From Deltaproteobacteria bacterium (GTDB lineage: Bacteria; Myxococcota_A; UBA9160; UBA6930): 54,368 nt of DNA. The position numbers and the translations under genes are program-made. Where the stretch lies: assembly GCA_002687015.1 (NCBI GenBank), contig NYZB01000146.1, positions 1 through 54,368 of the forward strand, given 5' to 3'. Positions within the stretch are counted from its first letter, which is position 1. Every line of letters starts with the position of its first letter. A model generated the notes under the pieces. That model was not told the origin of the DNA, made no database searches, and saw only the letters and a list, made by a program, of their open reading frames with translations. Below are positions 16,797-24,611 of this stretch, in pieces.

Positions 16797-16966
16797 GTCT
16801 TCGGCCCTTCTCTCTTGGGGGAGTTGGATTCGCTCCTCAGCTGGCCCAATCGGGAAGCCCCGCAGCTCTGCCAGGATGGCAGGAGCAGCTCGAAAGTACT
16901 GGGAGTCCTCAACGCAAACTCCCTCTCGTGAGCTGCCAGGGCTTCGTCGAGAGGGAGTCTTCTCGG

Positions 16967-17029
16967 GTGACTGACTCCAAGACCTTGAACCACACCGAGT
17001 GGGAGTGCAAGTACCGCGTGGTCGTTCAT
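16967..17029 (+). pseudogene. N-terminal fragment resembling IS200-type TnpA
   Basis: About 20 codons ending 'LNHTEWECKYRVVV' resemble the conserved beginning of IS200/IS605 Y1 transposases (..HTxWxCKYHVVF..). The similarity stops abruptly where the RAYT-like element begins at 17035. No HUH motif or Tyr remains. Confidence 0.45.
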
Positions 17030-17034
17030 GAAAT

Positions 17035-17059
17035 GGGGACGTTCTTTCCGCAGTTTCCG
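17035..17059. repeat. Left terminal inverted repeat
   Basis: A 25-base end sequence starting GGGGACGTTC. It pairs with 17322-17346 with two mismatches. Confidence 0.85.
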
Positions 17060-17321
17060 CTATTGGGCGAGGATGTGGCCCCAGCCCGGCTCCTCCTTGC
17101 GCCGCTGCTCGGTTGCTAGTGCCCGGCTGATCGTCGAATCCGAAACCCCGAGCGCCCCCGCCACTGAGCGGCTCGAGACGCCCAGCTCGGGATGCCCCGC
17201 AGCATGACGTGGCGGAGGGTGTCAGGCGCATCGGCCCTCGGTCCTCGCGGCATGGGCTGGCACTCGTGGGACCGAGGGGTGAGGCTTCAGTGGAGGGTAG
17301 GGAAACCGCGTCAGGGGGTAA

Positions 17322-17346
17322 CGGAAACTGCGGAGAGAATGTCCCC
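17322..17346. repeat. Right terminal inverted repeat
   Basis: Complement of the left repeat at 17035-17059 with mismatches only at positions 7 and 12 counted from the outer end. Confidence 0.85.
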
Positions 17347-17348
17347 AC

Positions 17349-17762
17349 TTGCACTTGCGACTGGCCGTGGGCGTGCTCGCGCTCGGTTGCGCGACTGGAT
17401 CGCCACAGCTCGCAACCGGGCCGATCGACTGGAGCGCGGCCGATCGGTGGTCGGTCCGACTGGTCACTCGCGATCCGGACGGTGCCGAGCGCCTGACTCG
17501 GGTCCGGATCGCCATTGTCGACGGCCACGGGGTGGTCCGCACCGGCGCGAGCCGCTGGCGGCGGAATCTCGAGAACGACCCTCGCTGCCGACTGCGTGTA
17601 AACACGGTCGACTATCCCGTGTGGGCCGAGCGGGTGACGGCCGTTGCCGATACAGCGCGGATCGATGCGGCCTTCCTGAAGAAGTACGGATGGCAAGAGA
17701 GAGTCTTCATGGCACTCTGGCCCGGGGAGGTGGTTTTCTTTCGGCTGCTGCCTCGGAGATAG
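17349..17762 (+). CDS. Small lipoprotein with DUF2255/split-barrel-like domain
   Basis: 137 residues. The N-terminus LAVGVLALGCATG is a lipobox-like signal (LALG|C), so the mature protein would be membrane-anchored. The body has 'VRIAIVDGHGVVRTGASRWRR', 'NLENDPRCRLRV' and 'FLKKYGWQERV', the pattern of DUF2255 and deazaflavin/FMN split-barrel relatives. No cofactor role is proven. The only usable starts are TTG 17349, three bases past the mobile element, or GTG 17367, so insertion seems to have replaced the original leader and possibly the start. Expression may depend on the element end. Confidence 0.6.
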   Translation: MHLRLAVGVLALGCATGSPQLATGPIDWSAADRWSVRLVTRDPDGAERLTRVRIAIVDGHGVVRTGASRWRRNLENDPRCRLRVNTVDYPVWAERVTAVADTARIDAAFLKKYGWQERVFMALWPGEVVFFRLLPRR

Positions 17763-17867
17763 ACCCACTGGTGAGGCTTCGCGCCGCCTTCGACGGGGGC
17801 GCTGCCATGGCGACTCGAAACAGTGCCGATACTGTGTGACCCGCGTGCACCTGCCGATCGTGGCCGC

Positions 17868-17885
17868 CGGGGTCTACCGACCCCG
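17868..17885. terminator. Strong hairpin between convergent genes
   Basis: CGGGGTC (17868-17874) and GACCCCG (17879-17885) form a perfect 7-bp stem with a TACC loop, between the lipoprotein gene and the convergent YbaK-like gene. It fits a bidirectional terminator. Confidence 0.6.
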
Positions 17886-17896
17886 AGCGCCGGACC

Positions 17897-18256
17897 CTAG
17901 CTCGGTCGGCTGAACCGGCCGTGCGGGGATCCCGCCAACAGCTCCCAGAAGCCCTCGCGGCTCACGGTCACCAGGTCCTCGTGGTCTCCGGCCTCGAAGT
18001 ACACGTCGGGGAGGCGCAGCAAGCTGTCGTCGATCGCCGTGGGGATGTAGTAGGCAGCACCGACCGGCGGGACAGCGCCTACCTCACAGCCCTCGAAGAC
18101 CTGACCGAGCTCTTCTTCGGTCGCCAGCTCGAGATGTCGACCCAGGGTGCGATCGATCTCCAAGAGCTGCAGCCTGCAGGAGGCTGGGATGATTGCCATC
18201 ACGTAGCCTCGTTCATCCTCGAGGAGGACGGTCTTGGCCACTCGGCGTTTCGGCAC
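17897..18256 (-). CDS. YbaK/EbsC-type aminoacyl-tRNA deacylase, 5' end probably damaged
   Basis: 119 residues from GTG 18256. The YbaK/ProX fold is clear: 'RVAKTVLLEDERGYVMAIIPAS' with the conserved Lys, 'ELATEEELGQVFEGCEVGAVPP' and 'VYFEAGDHEDLVTVS'. Such proteins hydrolyse mischarged aminoacyl-tRNA. Family homology continues upstream of the GTG: codons back to about 18300 read 'HSSNSLESAKAADVPKRR', which matches the usual N-terminal block. A stop lies in frame at about 18348, and no ATG, GTG or TTG occurs between. The first ~20 residues of the family are therefore absent. Either a truncated product is made or the gene is decaying. Confidence 0.65.
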   Translation of the reverse strand: MPKRRVAKTVLLEDERGYVMAIIPASCRLQLLEIDRTLGRHLELATEEELGQVFEGCEVGAVPPVGAAYYIPTAIDDSLLRLPDVYFEAGDHEDLVTVSREGFWELLAGSPHGRFSRPS

Positions 18257-18357
18257 ATCCGCGGCTTTCGCGCTCTCGAGGCTGTTGCTGGAGTGGCGGT
18301 GAGACCGCCAGAGCAGCGCCCCGCGGGTGTTGCGCGCCCTCTCAGCGCATCAACGCC

Positions 18358-18978
18358 TCACCAACCAAGGGCCCGGGCGCGTGCGACGACGAGGTTGGCC
18401 GCGCCGTCGACCCCCAAGCGGCCTGTGTTCAGGACGAGGTCGTAGTGGATGGCGTCGTCCGGATCTCGGTCGTAGTACTCGCGGAAGTAGCGAGTGCGTT
18501 CGGAATCGGTCTCGTCGAGCAAGCGGGCGGCGCGTTCCGGATCGGTCCCGAGGATGGCCGTGGCGCGTTCTACGCGCATGTCGTGGGGAGCGACGAGCCG
18601 GACGTGAATGGCGGCCGGCTCGTCGGCCAGGATGGCCGATGCCGCGCGGCCGACGATGACGACGCGGCCTCGGCTCGCCGATTCGTGCACCAGCCGAGCG
18701 GTGACGCGCACGAGCTTCGCTTCCTCGAACTCCTCGACGGGTGCGGATGCCGGGACGAAGAGGTCGGGCATCTCGGCCGCGGTGAAGCGGATGAGGCGCT
18801 CCAGGAAGCTGGGCGTGCGTTCTTCCAGGCTTGCCACTTCATCGGGCGATACGCCCGCCCGACTGGCGACCTGTTCGATCAGGTCGCCATCGAGGAGGTG
18901 CCAGCCGAGGGCGTCGGCCACCTTCTTCCCGACTTCAGTACCCCCGGACGCATATTGGCGCGAGATCGTGATCACCAT
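18358..18978 (-). CDS. Cytidylate kinase-like family protein
   Basis: 206 residues. 'VITISRQYASGGTEVGKKVADALGW' is the cytidylate-kinase-2 type P-loop (S-GG-E-G-K); 'LLDGDLIEQVA' and 'RVVIVGRAASAIL' follow, and the late 'DSERTRYFREYYDRDPDDAIHYDLVLNTGRL' block is diagnostic. It would transfer a phosphate to a nucleotide or related small substrate. Start ATG 18978. It lies eight bases downstream of the MFS gene and was probably translated with it. Confidence 0.87.
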   Translation of the reverse strand: MVITISRQYASGGTEVGKKVADALGWHLLDGDLIEQVASRAGVSPDEVASLEERTPSFLERLIRFTAAEMPDLFVPASAPVEEFEEAKLVRVTARLVHESASRGRVVIVGRAASAILADEPAAIHVRLVAPHDMRVERATAILGTDPERAARLLDETDSERTRYFREYYDRDPDDAIHYDLVLNTGRLGVDGAANLVVARARALGW

Positions 18979-18986
18979 GGCATGCC

Positions 18987-20297
18987 TCACTCGACCATCG
19001 CGCGCTGAAGGGTCGCATCGATGTTTCGCAGGGCGGGACTCGACGCGTAGAACATCAGGGCGATGACCACGGCAAGAACGGAGGCGACCCCGACCGCAAT
19101 GGGAGCCCCCCAAAGCTCGGCGATCGCACTCATCGGAAGCGTCCCGAGCAAGGGCAAGGAGAAGGACATCATGAGGAAGCTCGAAATGCGGCCGCGTACC
19201 CGATCGGGAATCAGGAGCTGGATGGCGGTGTTGTTGAGCGTGCCATAGATGCTCGCGAACACATTGGCCAGGAAGACCAGGGGCAGTCCGATCCAGAACC
19301 ACGGGCAAAGTGCGAAGAGCAAGAGGAAGACCCCGAAGCCGACCATACTGAGGACCTGGCGGCGCGAGCGGTTCGGCGCATCCGAGCGCCACGCAACGTA
19401 CACCGAGCCCACCACCGCGCCGATTCCGGCGCTCGCGCTGAGCATGCCCAGGCCGGCGGAGCCCACCTGCCAGATTTCCTCGGCAAAGACGACGAGCAAG
19501 GTCTGGAAGGGCATGGCGAGGAACATGGGAATGAGGCCGAAGAGAAGCAGGACCATGACCAGCCGATTCTCGGCCACGTATCGCATCCCCTCGGACAGAT
19601 TCTCCAGCACCTTGCGACCCCCCGCGTGTCCGGTGGGAGGCGAAGAGCCGACGCGAATCAGGCAGACGAGGGCGATCACGTAGAGCGTGATCCCCACCGC
19701 GTAGGTGGCCTCGACTCCGGCGAGGCCGATCAGGAAGCCGCCTGCCGCCGGCCCGATGACGCGCGTCAGGCTCACGCCCGCCATGTTCAGGGCCATCGCG
19801 TTGGAGAGGCCGGCCTTGCCGACGATGTTGGCCACGATCGCCTGGCGCGCCGGCATGATGAACGGAAACACACTGCCCATCACTCCGGACGCCACCAGGA
19901 GATGCCAGAACTGCAGGTTGCCCGTCGCGAGAAGCGCGAGGACTGAACCCTCCGAAACCACCACCGCGGCCTGGCCCATCGCGATCAGGCTTCGCCGCTC
20001 GCGCCGGTCGGCGACGACGCCACCGAGCGGCCCCGCCACGAACATGGGCACGGCGACCGTGAAGCCGATCAAGCCCAGCGCCAGCTCGCTGTCCGTCATC
20101 TCGAAGGCCAGCCAGGCGCGCACGATCTGCTGGGAGCCCATCGCGAGGAAGAACGCGAAGTTGCTGGCAAAGAGCCAGCGGTAGCGCGAGTTCTCGAGGG
20201 CCGACAGGGCGCCCCTGAGGCCCGGGCGTGAAGGGCGGACAGAGTCGGTCGGAGCCCCCGCCGGAGATGACGAATCGGAGGAGGGCTCGGAGGGCAT
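18987..20297 (-). CDS. MFS transporter (EntS/MFS_3 type)
   Basis: 436 residues with 12 predicted helices. The MFS signature between helices 2 and 3 is 'GPLGGVVADRRERRSLI', and 'NSRYRWLFASNFAFFLAMG' opens the first helix. It resembles the enterobactin-exporter-like MFS_3 group that pumps out small molecules. The first ~25 residues are Ser/Pro-rich and cytoplasmic. Start ATG 20297. The kinase-like gene follows by eight bases. It is divergent from the acyl-CoA dehydrogenase, with a 142-base shared region. Confidence 0.88.
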   Translation of the reverse strand: MPSEPSSDSSSPAGAPTDSVRPSRPGLRGALSALENSRYRWLFASNFAFFLAMGSQQIVRAWLAFEMTDSELALGLIGFTVAVPMFVAGPLGGVVADRRERRSLIAMGQAAVVVSEGSVLALLATGNLQFWHLLVASGVMGSVFPFIMPARQAIVANIVGKAGLSNAMALNMAGVSLTRVIGPAAGGFLIGLAGVEATYAVGITLYVIALVCLIRVGSSPPTGHAGGRKVLENLSEGMRYVAENRLVMVLLLFGLIPMFLAMPFQTLLVVFAEEIWQVGSAGLGMLSASAGIGAVVGSVYVAWRSDAPNRSRRQVLSMVGFGVFLLLFALCPWFWIGLPLVFLANVFASIYGTLNNTAIQLLIPDRVRGRISSFLMMSFSLPLLGTLPMSAIAELWGAPIAVGVASVLAVVIALMFYASSPALRNIDATLQRAMVE

Positions 20298-20439
20298 GGA
20301 CGGGAGTCTACCGGGCCCCTTGCCTTCGAGTGGGCTGGGCTACCAGCTTCGTGGAGACATCTCAGTCCTGCTTCGGCATTTCCAAGGCAATTTCGAGTAC
20401 CCTATCGCTGAGAGCCGACCAAGCCTGGGGAGCCGCGCC

Positions 20440-22164
20440 ATGACCTCCTACCTGAGCGATGCGGTTTCGATCTACCTGACCGATGTCGCGAACTTCCGAT
20501 CGGAGATGCGCGAACGCTCTGGCGAGGCGGTCGAGGCGGAAGCCGACCGCGCTGCCCTTCAGGAGGTGTTGCAGACAGCAGCGCAGATCTGTGCCGAGAT
20601 CGAACCGGCAGCTCGCGAAGGGTGGGAACTCACGGCTCGGCTCGAGGACGGTGAGGTCATCTACCCGGACCACATTCGCGAGGGCTACGAGAAGCTGCGC
20701 GAGGCGGGCCTGGTGTCGTTCGCCGTCGCCGAGGAGTTCGGTGGCTTCGGGCTGCCTTCGCTGGTTGCGAACCTGATCCTGCAGATGATCTCGCGGGCCG
20801 ACGCCGGCTTGATGACGATCGTGGGCCTGCAGGCCGGCGTGGCTGAGGACATCCAGGTCTATGCCCCCCAGGAGCTGAAGGAGCAGTATTTGCCTCGCTT
20901 CGCGAGCGGGGAGCTGATGGGGGCCATGGATCTCACGGAGCCGCAGGCGGGCTCGGATCTCGGCGCCATCACGACCCGAGCGGAGGCTCGCGAGGGGCGC
21001 GTCTTTCTTGATGGACAGAAGATATTCATCACGAACGGTGGCTGCGAGATCCATCTCGTGCTCGCACGAGACGCGGACAGCTTCGACGAGTCGAAGGGCA
21101 CGACGCGGGGTCTATCGCTCTTCCTGTGTCCACGCACCTTGCCCGACGGCACGCCCAACGGCGTCAGCGTCCCGCGTCTCGAGCACAAGCTCGGCATCCA
21201 CGGATCGCCGACCGCGGTCGTCGACTTCGACGATGCAGAAGCGTGGCGCCTCGGCGAGAAGGGAGAGGGCTTCAAGGCGATGCTCACGCTCATGAACAAC
21301 GCGCGCCTCGGAGTCGCGGCGCAGGGCGTCGGCATCTCCGAGGCAGCGATGTCCCTGGCCCTTCGCTACGCGTCCGAACGCAAGCAGTTTGGCGTGCCGA
21401 TCGGCGATCAGCCACTGATGAAGAACATGCTGGCCCGCATGGCGCTGACACTCGAAGGCAGCCGCGCGCTGCTCTACCGTGCCTGCGTGCTGGTCGACCG
21501 CAACCGCGCCGTCGAGAATCGCCTTGCGGGCGGCGGGGTGCCGGACGAGGAGGCCAAGGAGCTCCAGGCCCTCCTCGAGCGCAACTCGATTCGCATCCGC
21601 CTGCTCACGCCGCTCGCGAAGTACCTGGCCACGGAGGGCTGCGACCAACTCACGCGCACGGCGATCCAGGTGCACGGCGGAATCGGCTTCATGGAGGAGA
21701 GCGAGGCGGGCAAGCTGCACCGCGACGCGATCATCACGACGATCTACGAGGGCACCTCCGAGATCCAGGTCTCCTTCGCTCTCAAGGAGATCGGCAAGGG
21801 GGCGCTCGGCGTGGTCTTCGAAGAGATCGGCGCGGAGCTCGACTCGCTCGAGGACCCCGAGCTGGTCGACTACGCCGGCAAGGTGCGCACGGCGATGGCC
21901 CAGATCATGGAGGCCTCGGTGGCACTGATGGCCGACTTCGGCTACGCGCTGCTCTCAGCACGCGCGCTCGCGGATGTCGTGATCGATGTGATCGTCGCTT
22001 CCGAGCTCCTGAAACAGGCCGCTGCCGACAAACGCCGCTTCGATCTCGCCGCGAGCTGGGTGAACCGGCAGATGCTCGATGTCGAATCGAAGACCAGGCG
22101 CATCGCCGAGGGCTCGAGCGCTCGGGTCGATCGCGCGGAGCGGATCCTCGACCTCGTGCGCTAG
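20440..22164 (+). CDS. Long-form acyl-CoA dehydrogenase
   Basis: 574 residues, longer than the usual ~385, like the FadE/DmdC-type group with a C-terminal extension. It oxidises acyl-CoA to enoyl-CoA with FAD. Visible blocks are 'GFGLPSLVANLILQM', 'GAMDLTEPQAGSDLGAITT' (substrate/FAD binding), 'YASERKQFGVPIG', 'IQVHGGIGFMEE' and 'IYEGTSEIQ'. The Glu in the last block (residue about 437) is at the catalytic-base position. ATG 20440 has GGGGAG eight bases upstream; the 144 bases before it in frame are non-coding. It faces the DUF7064-type gene convergently across a hairpin. Confidence 0.92.
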   Translation: MTSYLSDAVSIYLTDVANFRSEMRERSGEAVEAEADRAALQEVLQTAAQICAEIEPAAREGWELTARLEDGEVIYPDHIREGYEKLREAGLVSFAVAEEFGGFGLPSLVANLILQMISRADAGLMTIVGLQAGVAEDIQVYAPQELKEQYLPRFASGELMGAMDLTEPQAGSDLGAITTRAEAREGRVFLDGQKIFITNGGCEIHLVLARDADSFDESKGTTRGLSLFLCPRTLPDGTPNGVSVPRLEHKLGIHGSPTAVVDFDDAEAWRLGEKGEGFKAMLTLMNNARLGVAAQGVGISEAAMSLALRYASERKQFGVPIGDQPLMKNMLARMALTLEGSRALLYRACVLVDRNRAVENRLAGGGVPDEEAKELQALLERNSIRIRLLTPLAKYLATEGCDQLTRTAIQVHGGIGFMEESEAGKLHRDAIITTIYEGTSEIQVSFALKEIGKGALGVVFEEIGAELDSLEDPELVDYAGKVRTAMAQIMEASVALMADFGYALLSARALADVVIDVIVASELLKQAAADKRRFDLAASWVNRQMLDVESKTRRIAEGSSARVDRAERILDLVR

Positions 22165-22202
22165 ACCCGCGAGGCGATCGCCGCGTCCCGGTCTCCCCCC
22201 AA

Positions 22203-22223
22203 CCGCCTGCCGCCATCAGGCGG
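22203..22223. terminator. Hairpin at convergent gene ends
   Basis: CCGCCTG (22203-22209) and CAGGCGG (22217-22223) form a perfect 7-bp stem. The downstream arm covers the stop codon of the minus-strand gene. Likely bidirectional terminator. Confidence 0.5.
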
Positions 22224-23322
22224 CCCCGTCGGCGCGATCCTTCATCCCGTACTTCTCGAAGGGCCCGATGAAGGCGTGCTCGTAGAGCCCGTGCCCCACG
22301 TGGTCCTGGTAGCTGAAGCGGGCCACGTGGTCGACCAGGGTGAGCTGTCCGAGGGGGGCGATCTCCGCGGTCTCGTATTCCCTGTCCTGGACCACCAGCG
22401 GGCCCTGGTACATGCCGTGGCGCCAGTCGGGCTCGATGGGCGTGTAGCCCGTTCCGATGGCAATGAAGGCGTGGCAGAGGGGCTCGCAGCGAATCTCGAG
22501 CGGGCCGGACGGGGCGTCCGGGAAGCGGACCACGGAGCCCGTCATCATGCGGGTGCCCGGGGTGAAGCTGTGTTCGTACTCGACGAGGCCGAGGTTCTCG
22601 ATCGGCTTCCGAGGGTCGCTCCAGATCCGGCGCGCGTCGTAGAGGGCGAGGCTTCCGTCGTTCTCCTCGTTCCGGATGTAGAGGATGCTGTGGTCATCGA
22701 ACTGCATGGGGAAGTAGTTCCACATGCCCGACATCGAGCCGGGGCCGCCCGCGTGGATCCCCTCGGGCTCGGGCTCGCCGTGCGGGCGGATGCCCCAGGA
22801 TCGATCGCGGGTCCCCCACCAGCGGTCCGGGCTGACCTCGAAGTGTTCGTCAGCGATGCGGAGGGTGCCCTCCCAACATCCGGTCTGCGCAAAGCGCGAA
22901 GTGTTGAAGAAGACACGGCCGTGGCGGCGTAGGAACTGGTTCTGCTCTTCGACGGCCGGTATCGATCCGCGCCAGAGGAGATCCGCAGCGATCCCGTGCT
23001 CGTCCTCCTCGAGCACGAAGCGAAGCTCCTCGAGCGGCTTCACGACCTCGATCCGGAAGGGGCCGACGCTGGTGTCCATGCGGTCGCCGAGCTCACGGGA
23101 AGCTCGCGTGACGCGGTACTTGTCACCGCGCTGCACGCAGGCAAAGGCATCCTGCACGCCGAGGTTCGGATACTGGCCCAGGCCCATCACCATGAAGAGC
23201 TCGCCACTCGACGCGTGCATATTGAAGTAGTAGCGATCGTAGAAGTTGCGATCGCTGGTCTGTACGAAGCGCACGGGCTCGTGGGTCTGGTGAACCGGAT
23301 AGTCGTCCCAGCTGGAGATCAT
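22216..23322 (-). CDS. DUF7064/DUF7065-type (lipocalin-like) protein
   Basis: 368 residues, cytoplasmic by lack of a signal. The diagnostic 'WWGTRDRSWGIRP' motif and beta-rich pattern match a superfamily related in fold to hydroxyneurosporene-synthase/AttH lipocalin-like proteins. The biochemical role is unknown; roles in isoprenoid or steroid-like substrate handling have been suggested for relatives only by context. ATG 23322 is preceded by GGAGGAGG at a rather long distance. It is head-to-head with an APH-type kinase gene (152 bases apart). A related protein paired with another APH gene is at 43042-43989. Confidence 0.68.
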   Translation of the reverse strand: MISSWDDYPVHQTHEPVRFVQTSDRNFYDRYYFNMHASSGELFMVMGLGQYPNLGVQDAFACVQRGDKYRVTRASRELGDRMDTSVGPFRIEVVKPLEELRFVLEEDEHGIAADLLWRGSIPAVEEQNQFLRRHGRVFFNTSRFAQTGCWEGTLRIADEHFEVSPDRWWGTRDRSWGIRPHGEPEPEGIHAGGPGSMSGMWNYFPMQFDDHSILYIRNEENDGSLALYDARRIWSDPRKPIENLGLVEYEHSFTPGTRMMTGSVVRFPDAPSGPLEIRCEPLCHAFIAIGTGYTPIEPDWRHGMYQGPLVVQDREYETAEIAPLGQLTLVDHVARFSYQDHVGHGLYEHAFIGPFEKYGMKDRADGAA

Positions 23323-23474
23323 GGCTCGCGGCTCCTCCTCCCGGCATCGCTGCGGATGGCTCCGAGGTGGATCCGGACCCTGCGATACGGGTTGGCGAGT
23401 ATGGCAGATGCGCCGTCCCGAAAGAGGTGCCAGAGTCCTCTCCCACTGGACGATGGATCCAGAAGAAGGCCGAG

Positions 23475-24611
23475 ATGGTGGACGACAGCATCCAGACCGA
23501 CCGTTCCCCCGAAGAGGTGAAGAGGTCGTCACGAGATCCCGAGGCGCTGCGGCTCGCCCTCGAGGCGTGGCTCGGCGATCGCTTGCCCCGGGGCGCTGCG
23601 CCGCAGGTCTCCGACCTGACCAGCCCCTCCGCCAACGGGCTGTCCAGCGAGACGCTGCTCTTCGACGCCACGTGGAGAGAAGAGGGCGAGGCACGCGGGG
23701 GCTCCTACGTGGCCCGGGTGGAGCCCGATCGCCACGACTGCCCCGTCTTTCCCGTCTACGACCTGAAGGCGCAGTTCGAGCTCTTGAAGCTGGTTCGCGA
23801 ACGCAGCTCTCTCCCGGTCCCCCGGGTGCACTGGCTCGAGCTCGCTCCGGGCTACCTCGGGGCGCCCTTCTTCGTGATGGATCGGGTGGAGGGGCGCGTC
23901 CCCCCGGACGTGATGCCCTACACCTTCGGCAGCTGGCTCTCCGAGGCGACCCCCGAGCAGCGACGCCACCTCCAGGACGCGAGCGTCGGCGTGCTCGCCG
24001 GGCTGCACGCGATCGACGCGAGCTCGCCCGACCTGGCCTTCTGCGAGCTCGATCTTCCGGGCGACACGCCGCTGCAGCGCCACTTCGAGAATCAACGGCG
24101 CTACTACGCCTGGGCGCGAAGTGATCGGCATCATCCGGTGCTCGAGCGGGCCTTCGAGTGGCTCGAGGCGCATTGGCCGGAAGAGGAGGGCGAGACGGTC
24201 GTCAGCTGGGGCGACTCGCGCATCGGCAATCTCCTCTACGATGGCTTCGAGCCCGTCGCGGTGCTCGACTGGGAGATGGCAGGCCTCGGCCCGCGCGAGC
24301 TCGACCTCGGCTGGATGATCTTCCTGCATTGCTTCTTCGACGAGCTCTCCCGCAGCGGGGGCCAGCCCGGAATGCCCGACTTCATGCAGCCCGGGGACGT
24401 GGCGGCAACCTACGCGCGCCTGACCGGGCACGAAGCCCGCGATCTCGCGTGGTATCAGGTCTATGCAGCGCTGCGTCACGGCATCGTGATGACGCGGGTG
24501 CACGAGCGCCGGGTCCACTTCGGTGAGGACGAATGGTCGGAAGACGTCGATGCCGTGATCTACCACCGCGCGACGCTCGAGCGCATGCTCGACGGCAGCT
24601 GGTGGCGCTAG
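23475..24611 (+). CDS. APH-family phosphotransferase
   Basis: 378 residues. It is an aminoglycoside-phosphotransferase-like kinase of the type also fused in ACAD10/11. The Brenner-like loop reads 'SWGDSRIGNLLY' (Asp247, Asn252), with Trp for the usual His, and the second Asp is in 'AVLDWEMAGLGPRELDLGW' (Asp265). The N-lobe shows 'YVARVEP' as the ATP-Lys strand equivalent. Relatives phosphorylate hydroxylated small molecules, and ACAD10/11 act on 4-hydroxyacyl-CoA. ATG 23475 is chosen at the homology start. It is divergent from the DUF7064 protein and overlaps the convergent choice-of-anchor B gene by four bases. Confidence 0.83.
   Translation: MVDDSIQTDRSPEEVKRSSRDPEALRLALEAWLGDRLPRGAAPQVSDLTSPSANGLSSETLLFDATWREEGEARGGSYVARVEPDRHDCPVFPVYDLKAQFELLKLVRERSSLPVPRVHWLELAPGYLGAPFFVMDRVEGRVPPDVMPYTFGSWLSEATPEQRRHLQDASVGVLAGLHAIDASSPDLAFCELDLPGDTPLQRHFENQRRYYAWARSDRHHPVLERAFEWLEAHWPEEEGETVVSWGDSRIGNLLYDGFEPVAVLDWEMAGLGPRELDLGWMIFLHCFFDELSRSGGQPGMPDFMQPGDVAATYARLTGHEARDLAWYQVYAALRHGIVMTRVHERRVHFGEDEWSEDVDAVIYHRATLERMLDGSWWR

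Larger units (their letters stand above)
17035..17346 (-). mobile_element. Internally deleted RAYT-type (Y1 transposase) element
   Basis: 312 bases bounded by 25-base terminal inverted repeats matching at 23 positions: GGGGACGTTCTTTCCGCAGTTTCCG (17035-17059) and the complement at 17322-17346. On the minus strand an ATG at 17253 begins 'MPRGPRADAPDTLRHVMLRGI', the standard N-terminus of REP-associated tyrosine transposases. The frame then switches to a C-terminal helix-turn-helix-like tail ('LGVSSRSVAGALGVSDSTIS') ending at 17060. The catalytic HUH and Tyr core is gone. This is a non-autonomous, MITE-like remnant. Confidence 0.75.

Noticed and set aside
15642-17768. 708-codon extension of the GST-like gene
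   Set aside because: The upstream part crosses the mobile element and non-coding sequence; the GST homology begins at 16796.
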